64,000 nt of DNA from Pontibacter virosus (GTDB lineage Bacteria > Bacteroidota > Bacteroidia > Cytophagales > Hymenobacteraceae): positions 310,001 through 374,000 of the forward strand of contig NZ_QEKI01000004.1 in NCBI RefSeq assembly GCF_003096355.1, written 5' to 3'. The notes under the pieces were generated by a model. It searched no databases, was not told the origin of the DNA, and saw only the letters and a list, made by a program, of their open reading frames with translations. Each line of letters begins with the position of its first letter. Positions within the stretch are counted from its first letter, which is position 1. Made by a program: the position numbers and the translations under genes. Shown here one piece after another: positions 45,915-54,234 of this stretch.

Positions 45915-46733
45915 ATGTCTGTTCATAAAAGCGACGTAAAAAAAGTTACCACGCACCAGTTGCAAAACATGAAAGAGCGCGGCGAGAAGATCTCCATGCT
46001 CACGGCCTACGACTATTCTATGGCCACCATTCTGGACGCTGCCGGCGTAGACGTACTGCTTGTCGGTGACTCCGCCTCTAACGTAATGGCCGGGCACGAA
46101 ACCACGCTCCCCATCACGCTGGACCAGATGATCTACCATGCCTCTTCGGTGATCCGTGGCGTGAACCGCGCTTTTGTAGTGGTGGACCTGCCGTTTGGCT
46201 CTTACCAAGGCAATTCCTCAGAGGCACTGCGCTCTACCATCCGCATTATGAAGGAGTCGGGCGCACATGGCATCAAGCTGGAAGGCGGTGCTGAGATAAA
46301 GGAATCGATTGTCCGCATTCTGAGTGCTGGTGTACCTGTGATGGGGCACCTGGGCCTGACGCCACAGTCTATCTACAAATTCGGCACATACACCGTGCGA
46401 GCCAAAGAAGAAGCCGAAGCGCAGAAACTGATCGAAGACGCCCTGTTGCTGCAGGAACTGGGCTGCTTCTCGATTGTGCTGGAGAAGATCCCTTCGGAGT
46501 TGGCCAAGCGTGTTGCCGAGAAGCTGGAAATTCCGATCATAGGTATAGGCGCAGGTCCGCACGTGGACGGACAAGTGCTGGTAGTGCACGACATGCTGGG
46601 CATCAACAAGGAGTTCAAGCCACGCTTCCTGCGTCGTTACGCCGACCTGCACACCATCATGACCGACGCCGTGCAGAACTATGTGAAAGACGTGAAGAGC
46701 AAAGATTTCCCGAACGAGAAAGAAGCGTATTAA
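45915..46733 (+). CDS. panB: 3-methyl-2-oxobutanoate hydroxymethyltransferase
   Basis: A 272-residue enzyme of pantothenate (vitamin B5/CoA) synthesis that makes ketopantoate using methylene-tetrahydrofolate. Motifs: [45 protein letters not shown] and [14 protein letters not shown]. Translation starts at ATG 45915 ([10 protein letters not shown]), because the promoter lies after the in-frame ATG at 45855. An inverted-arm element lies between it and the next gene. Confidence 0.95.
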   Translation: MSVHKSDVKKVTTHQLQNMKERGEKISMLTAYDYSMATILDAAGVDVLLVGDSASNVMAGHETTLPITLDQMIYHASSVIRGVNRAFVVVDLPFGSYQGNSSEALRSTIRIMKESGAHGIKLEGGAEIKESIVRILSAGVPVMGHLGLTPQSIYKFGTYTVRAKEEAEAQKLIEDALLLQELGCFSIVLEKIPSELAKRVAEKLEIPIIGIGAGPHVDGQVLVVHDMLGINKEFKPRFLRRYADLHTIMTDAVQNYVKDVKSKDFPNEKEAY

Positions 46734-46740
46734 TTTCAGT

Positions 46741-46887
46741 GAAGAGTTATGAGTTAAAAGTTAAGAGTGAGCGGTATGCGTACGGTAGAGTGCGCGGCTA
46801 CAGTCTTAACGCTAATACCGGCTTTGATACTGGGCACCTCTGGATAAAACACTTTTAACTCATAACTCTTCACTTTTAACTCTCAAC
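46741..46887. repeat. Inverted-arm intergenic element (E)
   Basis: A perfect 21-base inverted repeat (46741-46761, GAAGAGTTATGAGTTAAAAG plus one T; complement at 46851-46871) encloses 89 bases. Both arms are prolonged by further degenerate copies of GAGTTAAAAGTT. The left arm lacks C and the right arm lacks G. It begins 7 bases after the panB stop codon and ends 4 bases before the TTG start of the RluA-type gene. Confidence 0.75.
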
Positions 46888-46891
46888 TAAA

Positions 46892-47566
46892 TTGTTAGAT
46901 GTACTTTTTGAGGATAACCATGTGCTGGTGGTGAATAAGCCGGCAGGACTGCTTGTGCACGGCGATGAAACCGGCGACGAGTGCCTTGCCGATCTGGCCA
47001 AAGCCTACATCAAAGAGAAGTACAACAAGCCAGGCAACGTTTACATTGGGGTGGTGCATCGTCTGGACAGACCGGTTAGTGGGGTGGTGGTGCTAGCTAA
47101 AACCTCCAAAGCTCTCAGCCGTCTCAACGAACTCTTCCGAAGCAAAAAGACGGTAAAAACCTACTGGGCCGTGGTGCTCAACCGGCCTGCTATACCTGAG
47201 CAGACGCTTGTGCACTGGCTCATCAAGGATAGCAGTCGTAACGTAACCAAAGCCTATGCCCGCGAAAACAAAAATGGACTCCGCTCCGAGTTGAGCTACC
47301 GCCTGGCCGGGGAGCACGACAAGAATTACCTACTGGAAGTTAATCCTGTCACGGGCCGGCCGCACCAGATCCGGGTGCAGCTAGCCTCCATGAACTGCCC
47401 TATTGCCGGTGACCTGAGGTATGGCGCCACCAAACCGTTACCAGACAAGAGCATCGCCCTGCATGCCCGCAGCCTGCAGTTCGAGCATCCCACCCTGAAG
47501 ACCATAATTACAGTCACCGCACCTCTGCCTGCTGCTCCGATCTGGAAACCTTTTGTTAATGAGTAA
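46892..47566 (+). CDS. RluA-family pseudouridine synthase
   Basis: A 224-residue enzyme that isomerises uridines in rRNA or tRNA. It has VVNKPAGLLVHGD, the catalytic HRLDRPVSGVVVLAKT (Asp at about residue 55), and the C-terminal GRPHQIRVQLASMNCPIAGDLRYG split across family motifs. It has no S4 domain, so it resembles the RluA/TruC size class. No ATG is available in frame; the start is TTG 46892, placed right behind a repeat arm. Confidence 0.88.
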   Translation: MLDVLFEDNHVLVVNKPAGLLVHGDETGDECLADLAKAYIKEKYNKPGNVYIGVVHRLDRPVSGVVVLAKTSKALSRLNELFRSKKTVKTYWAVVLNRPAIPEQTLVHWLIKDSSRNVTKAYARENKNGLRSELSYRLAGEHDKNYLLEVNPVTGRPHQIRVQLASMNCPIAGDLRYGATKPLPDKSIALHARSLQFEHPTLKTIITVTAPLPAAPIWKPFVNE

Positions 47567-47766
47567 AGACGAATGAATAATCAGTAATGATTAGAGTACA
47601 GGTATACAATCAGTTTACACCTTGCTTCAGCTTATAAGCCTGGCCTCCCACGTCTGGCACTCCCTGTTCATTGATCATTGTCCTAAACCCATCGCGCTCT
47701 ACCATTATTCGTTATTACTTATTCATTCCTCATTATTCACTATTCGTTCCTAACTCGTCATTATTA
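47567..47766. repeat. Inverted-arm intergenic element (F)
   Basis: The left arm (47567-47599) starts at the base after the rluA-type stop codon and contains GAATGAATAATCAGTAATGA. The right arm (47699-47766) is longer and holds several TTATTCATTCCTCATTATTC-type words. A 10-base perfect pairing is at 47571-47580 with 47719-47728. The 100-base interior shows nothing recognisable. A few C and G break the arm bias here. Confidence 0.55.
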
Positions 47767-47833
47767 AAAGCTGACATTTATCATCTTTCTGAACTTTTAT
47801 ACCGGTTTTTATTCTTTCTATAAAATCAGATCG

Positions 47834-47841
47834 TAATTTTG
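47834..47841 (+). promoter_or_regulatory. -7 element TAATTTTG of the desaturase gene
   Basis: A perfect TAnnTTTG lies 74 bases before the start codon; no clear -33 is seen. Confidence 0.5.
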
Positions 47842-47915
47842 CGGAGGCTTGGTGTGTGCTTTAAGCGCCGCTATACCTGAATCAGAATCAATCACTTCAA
47901 CATACTAATTGCTTA

Positions 47916-48686
47916 ATGGCCATACTTATTTTCTTCGTACTGCACTGGTACCTCTCCTTGTTTGTGCAGACATTCTTCCTGCACCGCTATGCAGCACACA
48001 AGATGTTCACCATGAACCCGTTCTGGGAGAAGGCGTTTTACCTGCTGACCTACATCGCACAGGGCTCTTCATTCCTGTCGCCGCGTGCCTATGCAATTCT
48101 GCACCGCATGCACCACGCCTTCTCTGACACGGAGCGTGACCCGCATTCGCCACATTACTCCAACAACGCATTTGCGATGATGTGGAAGACCAAAAACATT
48201 TACAACGACGTACTCAACCACCGCGTGGAGCCCGAGCGCCGCTTTGATGGCGACTACCCGCTATGGCCAGCACTGGAGAAGATAGGGGATTCGAAGGTTT
48301 CTCGTATTGGTTGGGGCGTGGCTTATGTGCTGTTCTACATCGCCTTCGCCACCCAGTGGTGGATGTTCCTGCTGCTGCCGCTTCACTTCCTGATGGGTCC
48401 GGTGCACGGCGCGATTGTAAACTGGAGCGGTCACAAGTACGGTTACCAGAACTTCGACAACAACGACAAGTCGCGCAACTCGCTTTTCTTCGACTTCCTG
48501 ACAGGCGGTGAGCTGTTCCAGAACAACCACCACAAACTGCCTAACCGCGTAAACTTCGGTGTGAAGTGGTGGGAAGTAGACCCAACCTGGCCGGTGATCT
48601 GGACGCTGGACAAGCTGAGCATCATCAAGCTAAAGCCTGTAAAAGTGAAGACAGCCATACCTCCCAGAGCAAAAGCCAACGCTTAA
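47916..48686 (+). CDS. Acyl-CoA/fatty-acid desaturase
   Basis: A 256-residue membrane-bound di-iron desaturase. The three histidine boxes are visible: HRYAAH (23-28), HRMHH (63-67) and QNNHHK (about 203-208). Four hydrophobic segments are present. It introduces a double bond into acyl chains for membrane fluidity. It is slightly short at the N-terminus compared with Delta-9 desaturases but has all the iron ligands expected for this subgroup. Confidence 0.88.
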   Translation: MAILIFFVLHWYLSLFVQTFFLHRYAAHKMFTMNPFWEKAFYLLTYIAQGSSFLSPRAYAILHRMHHAFSDTERDPHSPHYSNNAFAMMWKTKNIYNDVLNHRVEPERRFDGDYPLWPALEKIGDSKVSRIGWGVAYVLFYIAFATQWWMFLLLPLHFLMGPVHGAIVNWSGHKYGYQNFDNNDKSRNSLFFDFLTGGELFQNNHHKLPNRVNFGVKWWEVDPTWPVIWTLDKLSIIKLKPVKVKTAIPPRAKANA

Positions 48687-48694
48687 ATAGATTT

Positions 48695-48726
48695 AAAAGC
48701 CCTTCGGAAACGGAGGGCTTTTTGTT
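48695..48726 (+). terminator. Terminator of the desaturase gene
   Basis: AAAGCCCTTCG-GAAA-CGGAGGGCTTTTT, a hairpin with a GAAA-type loop and a T-tract. Confidence 0.8.
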
Positions 48727-48889
48727 TACAACAAGGTATAGCACTGCACACAAAAGCTGTTGGGTACATAACTACTCTACGTAAACCGGAATACTTAATA
48801 GGTATAGCGTTTACACACCCTATACCTGCAGGGGCACCGCTGCAACGCTATACCTGTATAGGCCTCCCCTAAATCAATCTGTAAAAACC

Positions 48890-48921
48890 TTGCATTAATC
48901 GGCACAAAATCACTACCTTTG
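48890..48921 (+). promoter_or_regulatory. Promoter TTG-21-TACCTTTG of the rpsP operon
   Basis: -33 TTG at 48890-48892 and -7 TACCTTTG at 48914-48921 are spaced by 21 bases. It lies 54 bases before rpsP. Confidence 0.75.
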
Positions 48922-48974
48922 CGGTTCTAAAAACTGGCGGACGGGTTTCGCCGACTTTAAATTTTATATAAAAA

Positions 48975-49520
48975 ATGGCTGTTAAAATCAGACTGGCCCG
49001 CAGAGGCCGCAAAAAAGCTGCTATCTACGATATCGTAGTAGCTGACGCTCGATCACCACGTGATGGTAAATTCATCGAGAAACTGGGGACTTACAACCCA
49101 AACACTAACCCTGCTTCTATCGATTTTAGCGAGGAGAAGGCGTTCCAGTGGTTAATGAATGGTGCTCAGCCAACTGACACAGTGAAGGCAATGCTTTCTT
49201 ACAGAGGTATTCTGTACAAGAAGCACCTGCAGATCGGTGTTGTAAAAGGCGCTATCACGCAAGAAACAGCTGATGCTCGTTTCGAAGAGTGGAAGAAAGA
49301 GAAAGACGCGAAAATCGAAAGCAAGCGTACTACCCTTGGCTCTGAGAAAGATGCGAAGCGTAAGGCTGCTCTTGATGCTGAAACGAAAGTAAAAGAAGCT
49401 CGTGCAGAGGCTATCCGTCAGCGTGAGGCTGCCAAGCTTGCTCCTGAGCCAACTGCTGAAGCAGAAGAAGCTCCTGAAGCACCAGCTGCTGAAGGCGAGT
49501 CTACTGAAGAACAAGCATAA
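48975..49520 (+). CDS. rpsP: 30S ribosomal protein S16
   Basis: A 181-residue S16. The first 85 residues are the conserved body ([29 protein letters not shown]). The rest is a charged, coiled then Ala/Glu-rich acidic extension, as usual in Bacteroidota and about twice the E. coli length. It is the first gene of rpsP-rimM-trmD, gap 12 bases to rimM. The codons are A/T-ending and differ from the neighbours, as expected for a highly expressed gene. Confidence 0.97.
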   Translation: MAVKIRLARRGRKKAAIYDIVVADARSPRDGKFIEKLGTYNPNTNPASIDFSEEKAFQWLMNGAQPTDTVKAMLSYRGILYKKHLQIGVVKGAITQETADARFEEWKKEKDAKIESKRTTLGSEKDAKRKAALDAETKVKEARAEAIRQREAAKLAPEPTAEAEEAPEAPAAEGESTEEQA

Positions 49521-49532
49521 ATTACATCGGCC

Positions 49533-50087
49533 ATGCACATTGATGACTGCTTCCTGTTAGGTCACATCGTCAAGACCCATGGCATCAAGGGACAAGTGGT
49601 TGCGTTTTTTGACGTGGACTACCCCGAAGATTATGATGGTCTGGAATCAGTCTTTCTTGAACAACAAGGAAGGCTGATTCCTTTTTTTATTGACAAGATG
49701 GAGCCCGTGCAGAAAGGCCGTTTTATTATCACTTTTGAGGATATAAAAACGATCGAGCAGGCCGAGAAGCTACGCAATGTCAACCTATACCTGCCGCTAG
49801 ACGAGCTCCCGGAGCTGGAAGAAGGGCAGTTCTATTTCCATGAGGTGATCGGCTACCAGGTAGTGGACCAGAACCACGGCCCGCTTGGCACCGTGAAAGA
49901 CTTTTACGACATGCCGCAGCAACAGCTGATGGCTATGGACTATAACGATCAGGAAATGCTGGTACCTGTGCTGGATGAGGTGTTTGTACGCGCCGACCAC
50001 GAAGCCAAAGTGCTGCACGTAAACCTGCCGGAAGGCCTGCTGGAAGTATACACCCAGCCCGGCACCCCTGACGACGCCGACGAGTAG
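49533..50087 (+). CDS. rimM: Ribosome maturation factor RimM
   Basis: A 184-residue protein with the N-terminal RimM domain ([21 protein letters not shown]) and the C-terminal PRC-barrel ([19 protein letters not shown], about 100-165). It assists maturation of the 30S head by binding S19. Standard position between rpsP and trmD. Confidence 0.95.
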   Translation: MHIDDCFLLGHIVKTHGIKGQVVAFFDVDYPEDYDGLESVFLEQQGRLIPFFIDKMEPVQKGRFIITFEDIKTIEQAEKLRNVNLYLPLDELPELEEGQFYFHEVIGYQVVDQNHGPLGTVKDFYDMPQQQLMAMDYNDQEMLVPVLDEVFVRADHEAKVLHVNLPEGLLEVYTQPGTPDDADE

Positions 50088-50098
50088 CCCCCATTATC

Positions 50099-50776
50099 AT
50101 GCGATTTGACATCATCAGTTGCCAGCCCGACCTGCTGGACAGTCCTTTTAGCCATTCTATCGTTAAAAGAGCCCAACAAAAAGGTCTGGTAGAGATCCAC
50201 ATACACGACCTACGCAAGTACGCCATCAACAAACATGGTCAGATAGACGACTATGCCTTTGGCGGCGGAGCTGGTATGGTGATGATGATCGAACCGATCG
50301 ACAGGATGCTTTCGGACCTGAAAGCCGAGCGGGAGTACGACGCTGTCATCTACATGACGCCTGACGGGCAGACGCTTAACCAGAAAATAGTAAACCAGTT
50401 CTCACTCCTCCGCAACGTCATCATCCTGTGCGGGCATTACAAAGGCGTGGATGAGCGCGTGCGACAGCATTACGTAACCCATGAGATCAGCATAGGCGAC
50501 TATGTGCTTTCGGGTGGCGAGCTGGGAGCAGCTGTGCTGGCCGATGCCATTATCCGGATCATACCGGGTGTACTCAACGACGAGTCCTCCGCCCTGACCG
50601 ATTCGTTCCAGGACGGGCTGTTGGCGCCGCCAGTCTATACCCGCCCGGCCGACTACAAAGGCATGACGGTTCCTGATATTCTGCTTTCCGGAGACGGGCC
50701 TAAGATAGAGCAATGGCGCTTTGAGCAGGCAGTGGAGCGTACCAGACAGCGCAGGCCGGACCTGCTGAACGAGTAG
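50099..50776 (+). CDS. trmD: tRNA (guanine37-N1)-methyltransferase
   Basis: A 225-residue SPOUT enzyme with the trefoil-knot signature: [44 protein letters not shown] (knot, about 115-145) and [16 protein letters not shown]. It methylates G37 of tRNAs to prevent frameshifting. It follows rimM by 11 bases. Confidence 0.97.
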   Translation: MRFDIISCQPDLLDSPFSHSIVKRAQQKGLVEIHIHDLRKYAINKHGQIDDYAFGGGAGMVMMIEPIDRMLSDLKAEREYDAVIYMTPDGQTLNQKIVNQFSLLRNVIILCGHYKGVDERVRQHYVTHEISIGDYVLSGGELGAAVLADAIIRIIPGVLNDESSALTDSFQDGLLAPPVYTRPADYKGMTVPDILLSGDGPKIEQWRFEQAVERTRQRRPDLLNE

Positions 50777-50887
50777 CAGGACAGCTTTGTAAAGGTGTCA
50801 AAAGCGTTTCTTTTGCGCTTTTAAAGGATAAGTTTCAAAAACTTACATTTTTTTTCTGCAAAGATTCTTATGTAATAAATAATTGCA

Positions 50888-50895
50888 TATCTTTG
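50888..50895 (+). promoter_or_regulatory. -7 element TATCTTTG of rplS
   Basis: A perfect TAnnTTTG lies 44 bases before ATG 50940. It shows that rplS has its own promoter in addition to any read-through from trmD. Confidence 0.65.
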
Positions 50896-50939
50896 CAGTC
50901 CGAATTTTGAAGAAGATATTTAGCTTTAACAACATAGCC

Positions 50940-51293
50940 ATGAGCGAATTACTTAAATTTATCGAGCAGGAATCTACAGACAAGCGCGCCTCTTTCCCGA
51001 CTTTCCAGTCTGGCGATACCATCAACATCCACGTGAAAATCCGTGAGGGTAACAAGGAGCGTATCCAGCAGTTCCAGGGCGTTGTTATTCAGCGCAAGAA
51101 CGTAAACACAAACGGTGAGACTTTCACTGTAAGAAAAGTGTCTAACCAGATTGGTCTGGAGCGTATTTTCCCACTGCTTTCTCCATCTATCGAGAAGATC
51201 GAGCTGGTAAGAAAAGGCCGTGTTAGAAGAGCTAGACTATACTACCTGAGAGGTCTGCAGGGTAAGGCTGCTCGTATCAAGGAAAGAAGATAA
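50940..51293 (+). CDS. rplS: 50S ribosomal protein L19
   Basis: A 117-residue L19 ([43 protein letters not shown]). The start is ATG 50940 ([12 protein letters not shown]), since the promoter lies inside the longer open frame. It closes the S16-RimM-TrmD-L19 group found in most bacteria. Confidence 0.97.
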   Translation: MSELLKFIEQESTDKRASFPTFQSGDTINIHVKIREGNKERIQQFQGVVIQRKNVNTNGETFTVRKVSNQIGLERIFPLLSPSIEKIELVRKGRVRRARLYYLRGLQGKAARIKERR

Positions 51294-51332
51294 TTGAAGA
51301 ACCTGTTTTCATAAGTTTTCCATAGTTTTAGT

Positions 51333-51370
51333 AAAGGGAGCCGTTTCTAACCAAACGGCTCCCTTTTTTT
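51333..51370 (+). terminator. Terminator of rplS
   Basis: A perfect 14-base stem (AAAGGGAGCCGTTT and complement) with a 6-base loop, followed by seven T. Confidence 0.92.
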
Positions 51371-51376
51371 ACACCT

Positions 51377-51438
51377 GCTATACCTGTCAGGCTATACCTG
51401 CTTTGGCCAGGCCTGCTATATTTGTGCAGCTATACCTG
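51377..51438. repeat. Cluster of three GCTATACCTG words
   Basis: Exact copies at 51377-51386, 51391-51400 and 51429-51438. The last lies in the spacer of the promoter at 51421-51451. This is one of the densest clusters of the dispersed word found through the whole window. Other clusters are at 9867-9891, 25321-25345 and 55163-55183. Confidence 0.8.
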
Positions 51439-51451
51439 CTCTCTACCTTTG
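51421..51451 (+). promoter_or_regulatory. Promoter TTTG-19-TACCTTTG
   Basis: A perfect -33 (51421-51424) and -7 (51444-51451) with a 19-base spacer that contains GCTATACCTG. The start codon is only 15 bases downstream, so the leader is very short. Confidence 0.8.
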
Positions 51452-51466
51452 TTGTTCTCTACACCC

Positions 51467-52054
51467 ATGAAAACTCTACAACGCTATACCTTCCTGTTGT
51501 TCTCCCTGGCCCTGCTAGCCTCCTGCCAGACAGACTATGCCGCCCTGCCTACCTACAATGGCAAAAAACAGTTGCAGGCCGTGATCGAGGTACCGGCTGG
51601 TAGTTCGACCAAGCTGCATTATAATCGACAGACGAAAGCCTTTGAGCCCGAGCAGCAGGCCGGCCAGGATCGCATCATACCTTTTCTCCCCTACCCGGCC
51701 AACTTCGGCTTTATACCTTCCACAGAAACCAACGCACAGAAGAAACCCTTGGAAGTAATCGTGCTGGCCGGGAGCGTCGCCTCAGGCACAGTGATGGAAG
51801 TGATCCCAGTGGGCGTGCTGCAGCTGGAAACAGCCGGCGAACTGGACCACAAGATCATCGCGGTACCGGCAAGGCCAAGCGAGCGCTCCATCAACGCCTC
51901 CGACTACAACAGCTTTACCGCTGACTACCCGGCCGCCAAAGCTATCTTGCAGCAGTGGTTTGTGCACCACAACCCAACAGCCAAGAGTAAGATTGTAGGC
52001 TGGCGCAACGAGCAGTTTGCCGAACAGGAAATACAGCGCTGGATGAAGCTGTAA
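51467..52054 (+). CDS. Lipoprotein of inorganic pyrophosphatase fold, active site degenerate
   Basis: A 195-residue protein with a lipoprotein signal (LASC, Cys 20) and the family I soluble pyrophosphatase fold. IEVPAGSSTKLHY, DRIIPFLPYPANFGFIP, VIPVGVLQLETAGELDHKIIAVP and the C-terminal VGWRNEQFAEQEI can be aligned. The metal-binding DxDPxD signature is replaced by AQKKPLEV (residues 90-97), and the Tyr before GFIP is Phe. Catalysis by the usual mechanism is doubtful. It is probably an envelope protein with a new role; enzymatic activity cannot be excluded. Confidence 0.75.
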   Translation: MKTLQRYTFLLFSLALLASCQTDYAALPTYNGKKQLQAVIEVPAGSSTKLHYNRQTKAFEPEQQAGQDRIIPFLPYPANFGFIPSTETNAQKKPLEVIVLAGSVASGTVMEVIPVGVLQLETAGELDHKIIAVPARPSERSINASDYNSFTADYPAAKAILQQWFVHHNPTAKSKIVGWRNEQFAEQEIQRWMKL

Positions 52055-52068
52055 GGTATAGCAAAGAA

Positions 52069-52092
52069 AAAGCCTCCTGATGTGGAGGCTTT
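52069..52092. terminator. Bidirectional terminator
   Basis: AAAGCCTCC and GGAGGCTTT enclose 6 bases, between the convergent pyrophosphatase-like and coiled-coil genes. Confidence 0.8.
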
Positions 52093-52122
52093 CTTGTTTC
52101 CGACAGGTATAGCAGCTATACC

Positions 52123-52827
52123 TTACTTGATATCCCGCAGCTTCGCTCTAACCTCATCCACTGCCTTCTCCATAGCCTGCACCTGCTGGCGGCTGGCTTC
52201 CTGCTGCTTCACGTTTAGCTCTACGTTCTGCTCCAGTTGACGCAGTTCGTCGGCATTGCGCACGAGTTCGGCTTCCAGTTCCTGCTTGCGCTTCTTATTC
52301 TTTTCGATGCTTAGTTGCAGTTCATTTGCCTGCTTTACGACGCGGTCCTGCTCCTTTTTGGTATTGCGCAGCACGTTCTCGGCCTCGTTAATCTGAAGCA
52401 GGACATCTTCCTGATACAGCTTTTTACCGAAGTTTTCCATAAACTGCTCGGCAGCAGTGAACAGCTCGGGGGTCGCATTCTTATCAACGGTTGTCTCTCC
52501 AGTTTCCAACGACCACCACACATAGCTGCCGGTTGCATGCGTGCCAACGGTGGAGATGACGCGCACCGGTTGTTTGCTGATGCTGATCAGCTTTGCCTCC
52601 TCTACCGTGTAAACGCCTTTGGTATGCTTTACCTTACCTGCTTCTTTGCTCAGGTGGTCTTTCCAGATCTTCTCTACGAACTTCGGGTCCAGTTGTACGC
52701 TCAGCTGCTGGCCACTGCGCTTGATACCGCTCACCACCTGTTCGTTTTCCTCTACACGCATCACCTGCGCACTCGCCATACCTGATACCAGCAACATGGC
52801 CGCTACCAACAATCCTTTTACTCGCAT
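52123..52827 (-). CDS. Exported coiled-coil protein, unknown
   Basis: A 234-residue protein with a signal peptide (ending ASAQ). An N-terminal globular part follows (about 22-140, GTHATGSYVWWSLETGE), and a long coiled coil rich in Glu, Lys and Gln fills about 145-234. I recognise no family. It is likely periplasmic. It has no operon partner. Confidence 0.65.
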   Translation of the reverse strand: MRVKGLLVAAMLLVSGMASAQVMRVEENEQVVSGIKRSGQQLSVQLDPKFVEKIWKDHLSKEAGKVKHTKGVYTVEEAKLISISKQPVRVISTVGTHATGSYVWWSLETGETTVDKNATPELFTAAEQFMENFGKKLYQEDVLLQINEAENVLRNTKKEQDRVVKQANELQLSIEKNKKRKQELEAELVRNADELRQLEQNVELNVKQQEASRQQVQAMEKAVDEVRAKLRDIK

Positions 52828-52937
52828 ACTCTACTTAGAAATAATGATTTGACAGGAACAATCGTATACCTACGAAAATAGCTAATCCATAGCATATATC
52901 AGATATAAGAGGCAGGATTAATTTAGCGACCGTTCTG

Positions 52938-52969
52938 TTTGGGTTTAGGGGCCGCGAAGCTTACCTTTG
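52938..52969 (+). promoter_or_regulatory. Promoter TTTG-20-TACCTTTG of the pterin operon
   Basis: -33 TTTG at 52938-52941 and -7 TACCTTTG at 52962-52969 are spaced by 20 bases, upstream of the PTPS-folE pair. Confidence 0.75.
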
Positions 52970-53048
52970 TAGGTTTACAGCCCGGCTAGCCCAATGTGAA
53001 TTTTTCACGTACGCGAACAATAACACAGTCCCACCTGTTGGAAACGCA

Positions 53049-53456
53049 ATGAAAATAACGATCTGCAGAAAAGAGCACTTTAATGCCGCACACCGCCTGC
53101 ACAATCCGGCTTGGAGCGACGAGCAAAACGCGGAGGTTTTCGGGCTGTGCAACAACCCCAATTTCCACGGGCACAACTACGAGCTCATTGTGAAGCTGAC
53201 GGGCGCCGTGGACGAGGAAACCGGATATGTGTACGACATGAAAAAGCTCAGCACGCTAGTAAAAGAAGAGGTGATCGACAGGTTTGACCACAAAAACCTC
53301 AACCTCGACACAGAGGAGTTCAGGCAACTGAACCCGACTGCTGAAAACATTGCCATGGTGATCTGGAAGCGATTGCGTGAAAAAATAAGCCGGGAATATG
53401 AATTGGCGGTAACGCTTTATGAAACTGAACGAAACTTTGTTGAATATAATGGATAA
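53049..53456 (+). CDS. 6-pyruvoyl-tetrahydropterin synthase / QueD homologue
   Basis: A 135-residue T-fold protein. Zinc-binding and active-site residues are visible: HFNAAHRLHNP, LCNNPNFHGHNYEL, and DRFDHKNLNLD. The family makes pyruvoyl- or carboxy-tetrahydropterin (biopterin or queuosine routes). It overlaps folE by 8 bases, so both are translated together from one mRNA. The sequence cannot separate PTPS from QueD. Confidence 0.88.
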   Translation: MKITICRKEHFNAAHRLHNPAWSDEQNAEVFGLCNNPNFHGHNYELIVKLTGAVDEETGYVYDMKKLSTLVKEEVIDRFDHKNLNLDTEEFRQLNPTAENIAMVIWKRLREKISREYELAVTLYETERNFVEYNG

Positions 53457-54114
53457 CCAGGAACTGGGCACCGAAGCGGAAGAGATGGACGATCACATGA
53501 TGAGCTCCCTGGAAACGCCGCTGCGCCCTGACGCATTTGCCCTTTCTGACGCTGAGAAGATCGTGATCATTGAAAGGCACTTCCGCGAAATTATGCATAC
53601 CATGGGGCTCGACCTCACGGATGATAGCCTGAAAGGAACGCCGCTACGTGTTGCCAAAATGTATGTGCAGGAAATCTTCAGTGGCCTTCATCCGGAGAAC
53701 AAGCCGGTTATCCGCCGATTTGAGAACAAGTACAAGTATAAGCAGATGCTGGTAGAGCGCGACATCACTGTGTACTCTTCCTGCGAGCACCACTTCGTGC
53801 CGATCATTGGCAAAGCCCACGTGGCGTATATGCCCAACGAGCATGTGATTGGCCTCTCTAAACTGAACCGTATTGTACAGTACTATGCCCGCCGTCCGCA
53901 GGTGCAGGAGCGCATGACCATGCAGATCGCCAACGAGTTGAAGCAGGCCCTGCAGACGGATGATGTGGCTGTCCTAATTGAGGCGGATCATCTTTGCGTA
54001 ATGAGCCGTGGCGTGAACGATGTGAGCAGCAGCACCATCACTGCGGAGTACTCCGGCTTGTTCGAGCAGGACCAGTACCGCAACGAGTTCCTGAGCCACA
54101 TCCGTAAGAAATAA
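53449..54114 (+). CDS. folE: GTP cyclohydrolase I
   Basis: A 221-residue enzyme that turns GTP into dihydroneopterin triphosphate, the first step of folate and tetrahydropterin synthesis. Motifs: zinc ligands in YSSCEHHFVPIIGKAHVAY and LCVMSRGV, and GLSKLNRIV. The start ATG 53449 lies inside the PTPS stop region (ATGGATAA overlap); an ATG at 53419 is also in frame. The downstream FolB is encoded at 34.6 kb. Confidence 0.94.
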   Translation: MDNQELGTEAEEMDDHMMSSLETPLRPDAFALSDAEKIVIIERHFREIMHTMGLDLTDDSLKGTPLRVAKMYVQEIFSGLHPENKPVIRRFENKYKYKQMLVERDITVYSSCEHHFVPIIGKAHVAYMPNEHVIGLSKLNRIVQYYARRPQVQERMTMQIANELKQALQTDDVAVLIEADHLCVMSRGVNDVSSSTITAEYSGLFEQDQYRNEFLSHIRKK

Positions 54115-54234
54115 GACCTGCTCTCAGGCAAACCTTTGCGCCGCCTGCTGGTTTTGATCGGTGAAAGCAACTTTCAATTAGTCCTTACCCGTATAGATAT
54201 ATTTCTATATAATTTATAACGACGATCTTTACCT

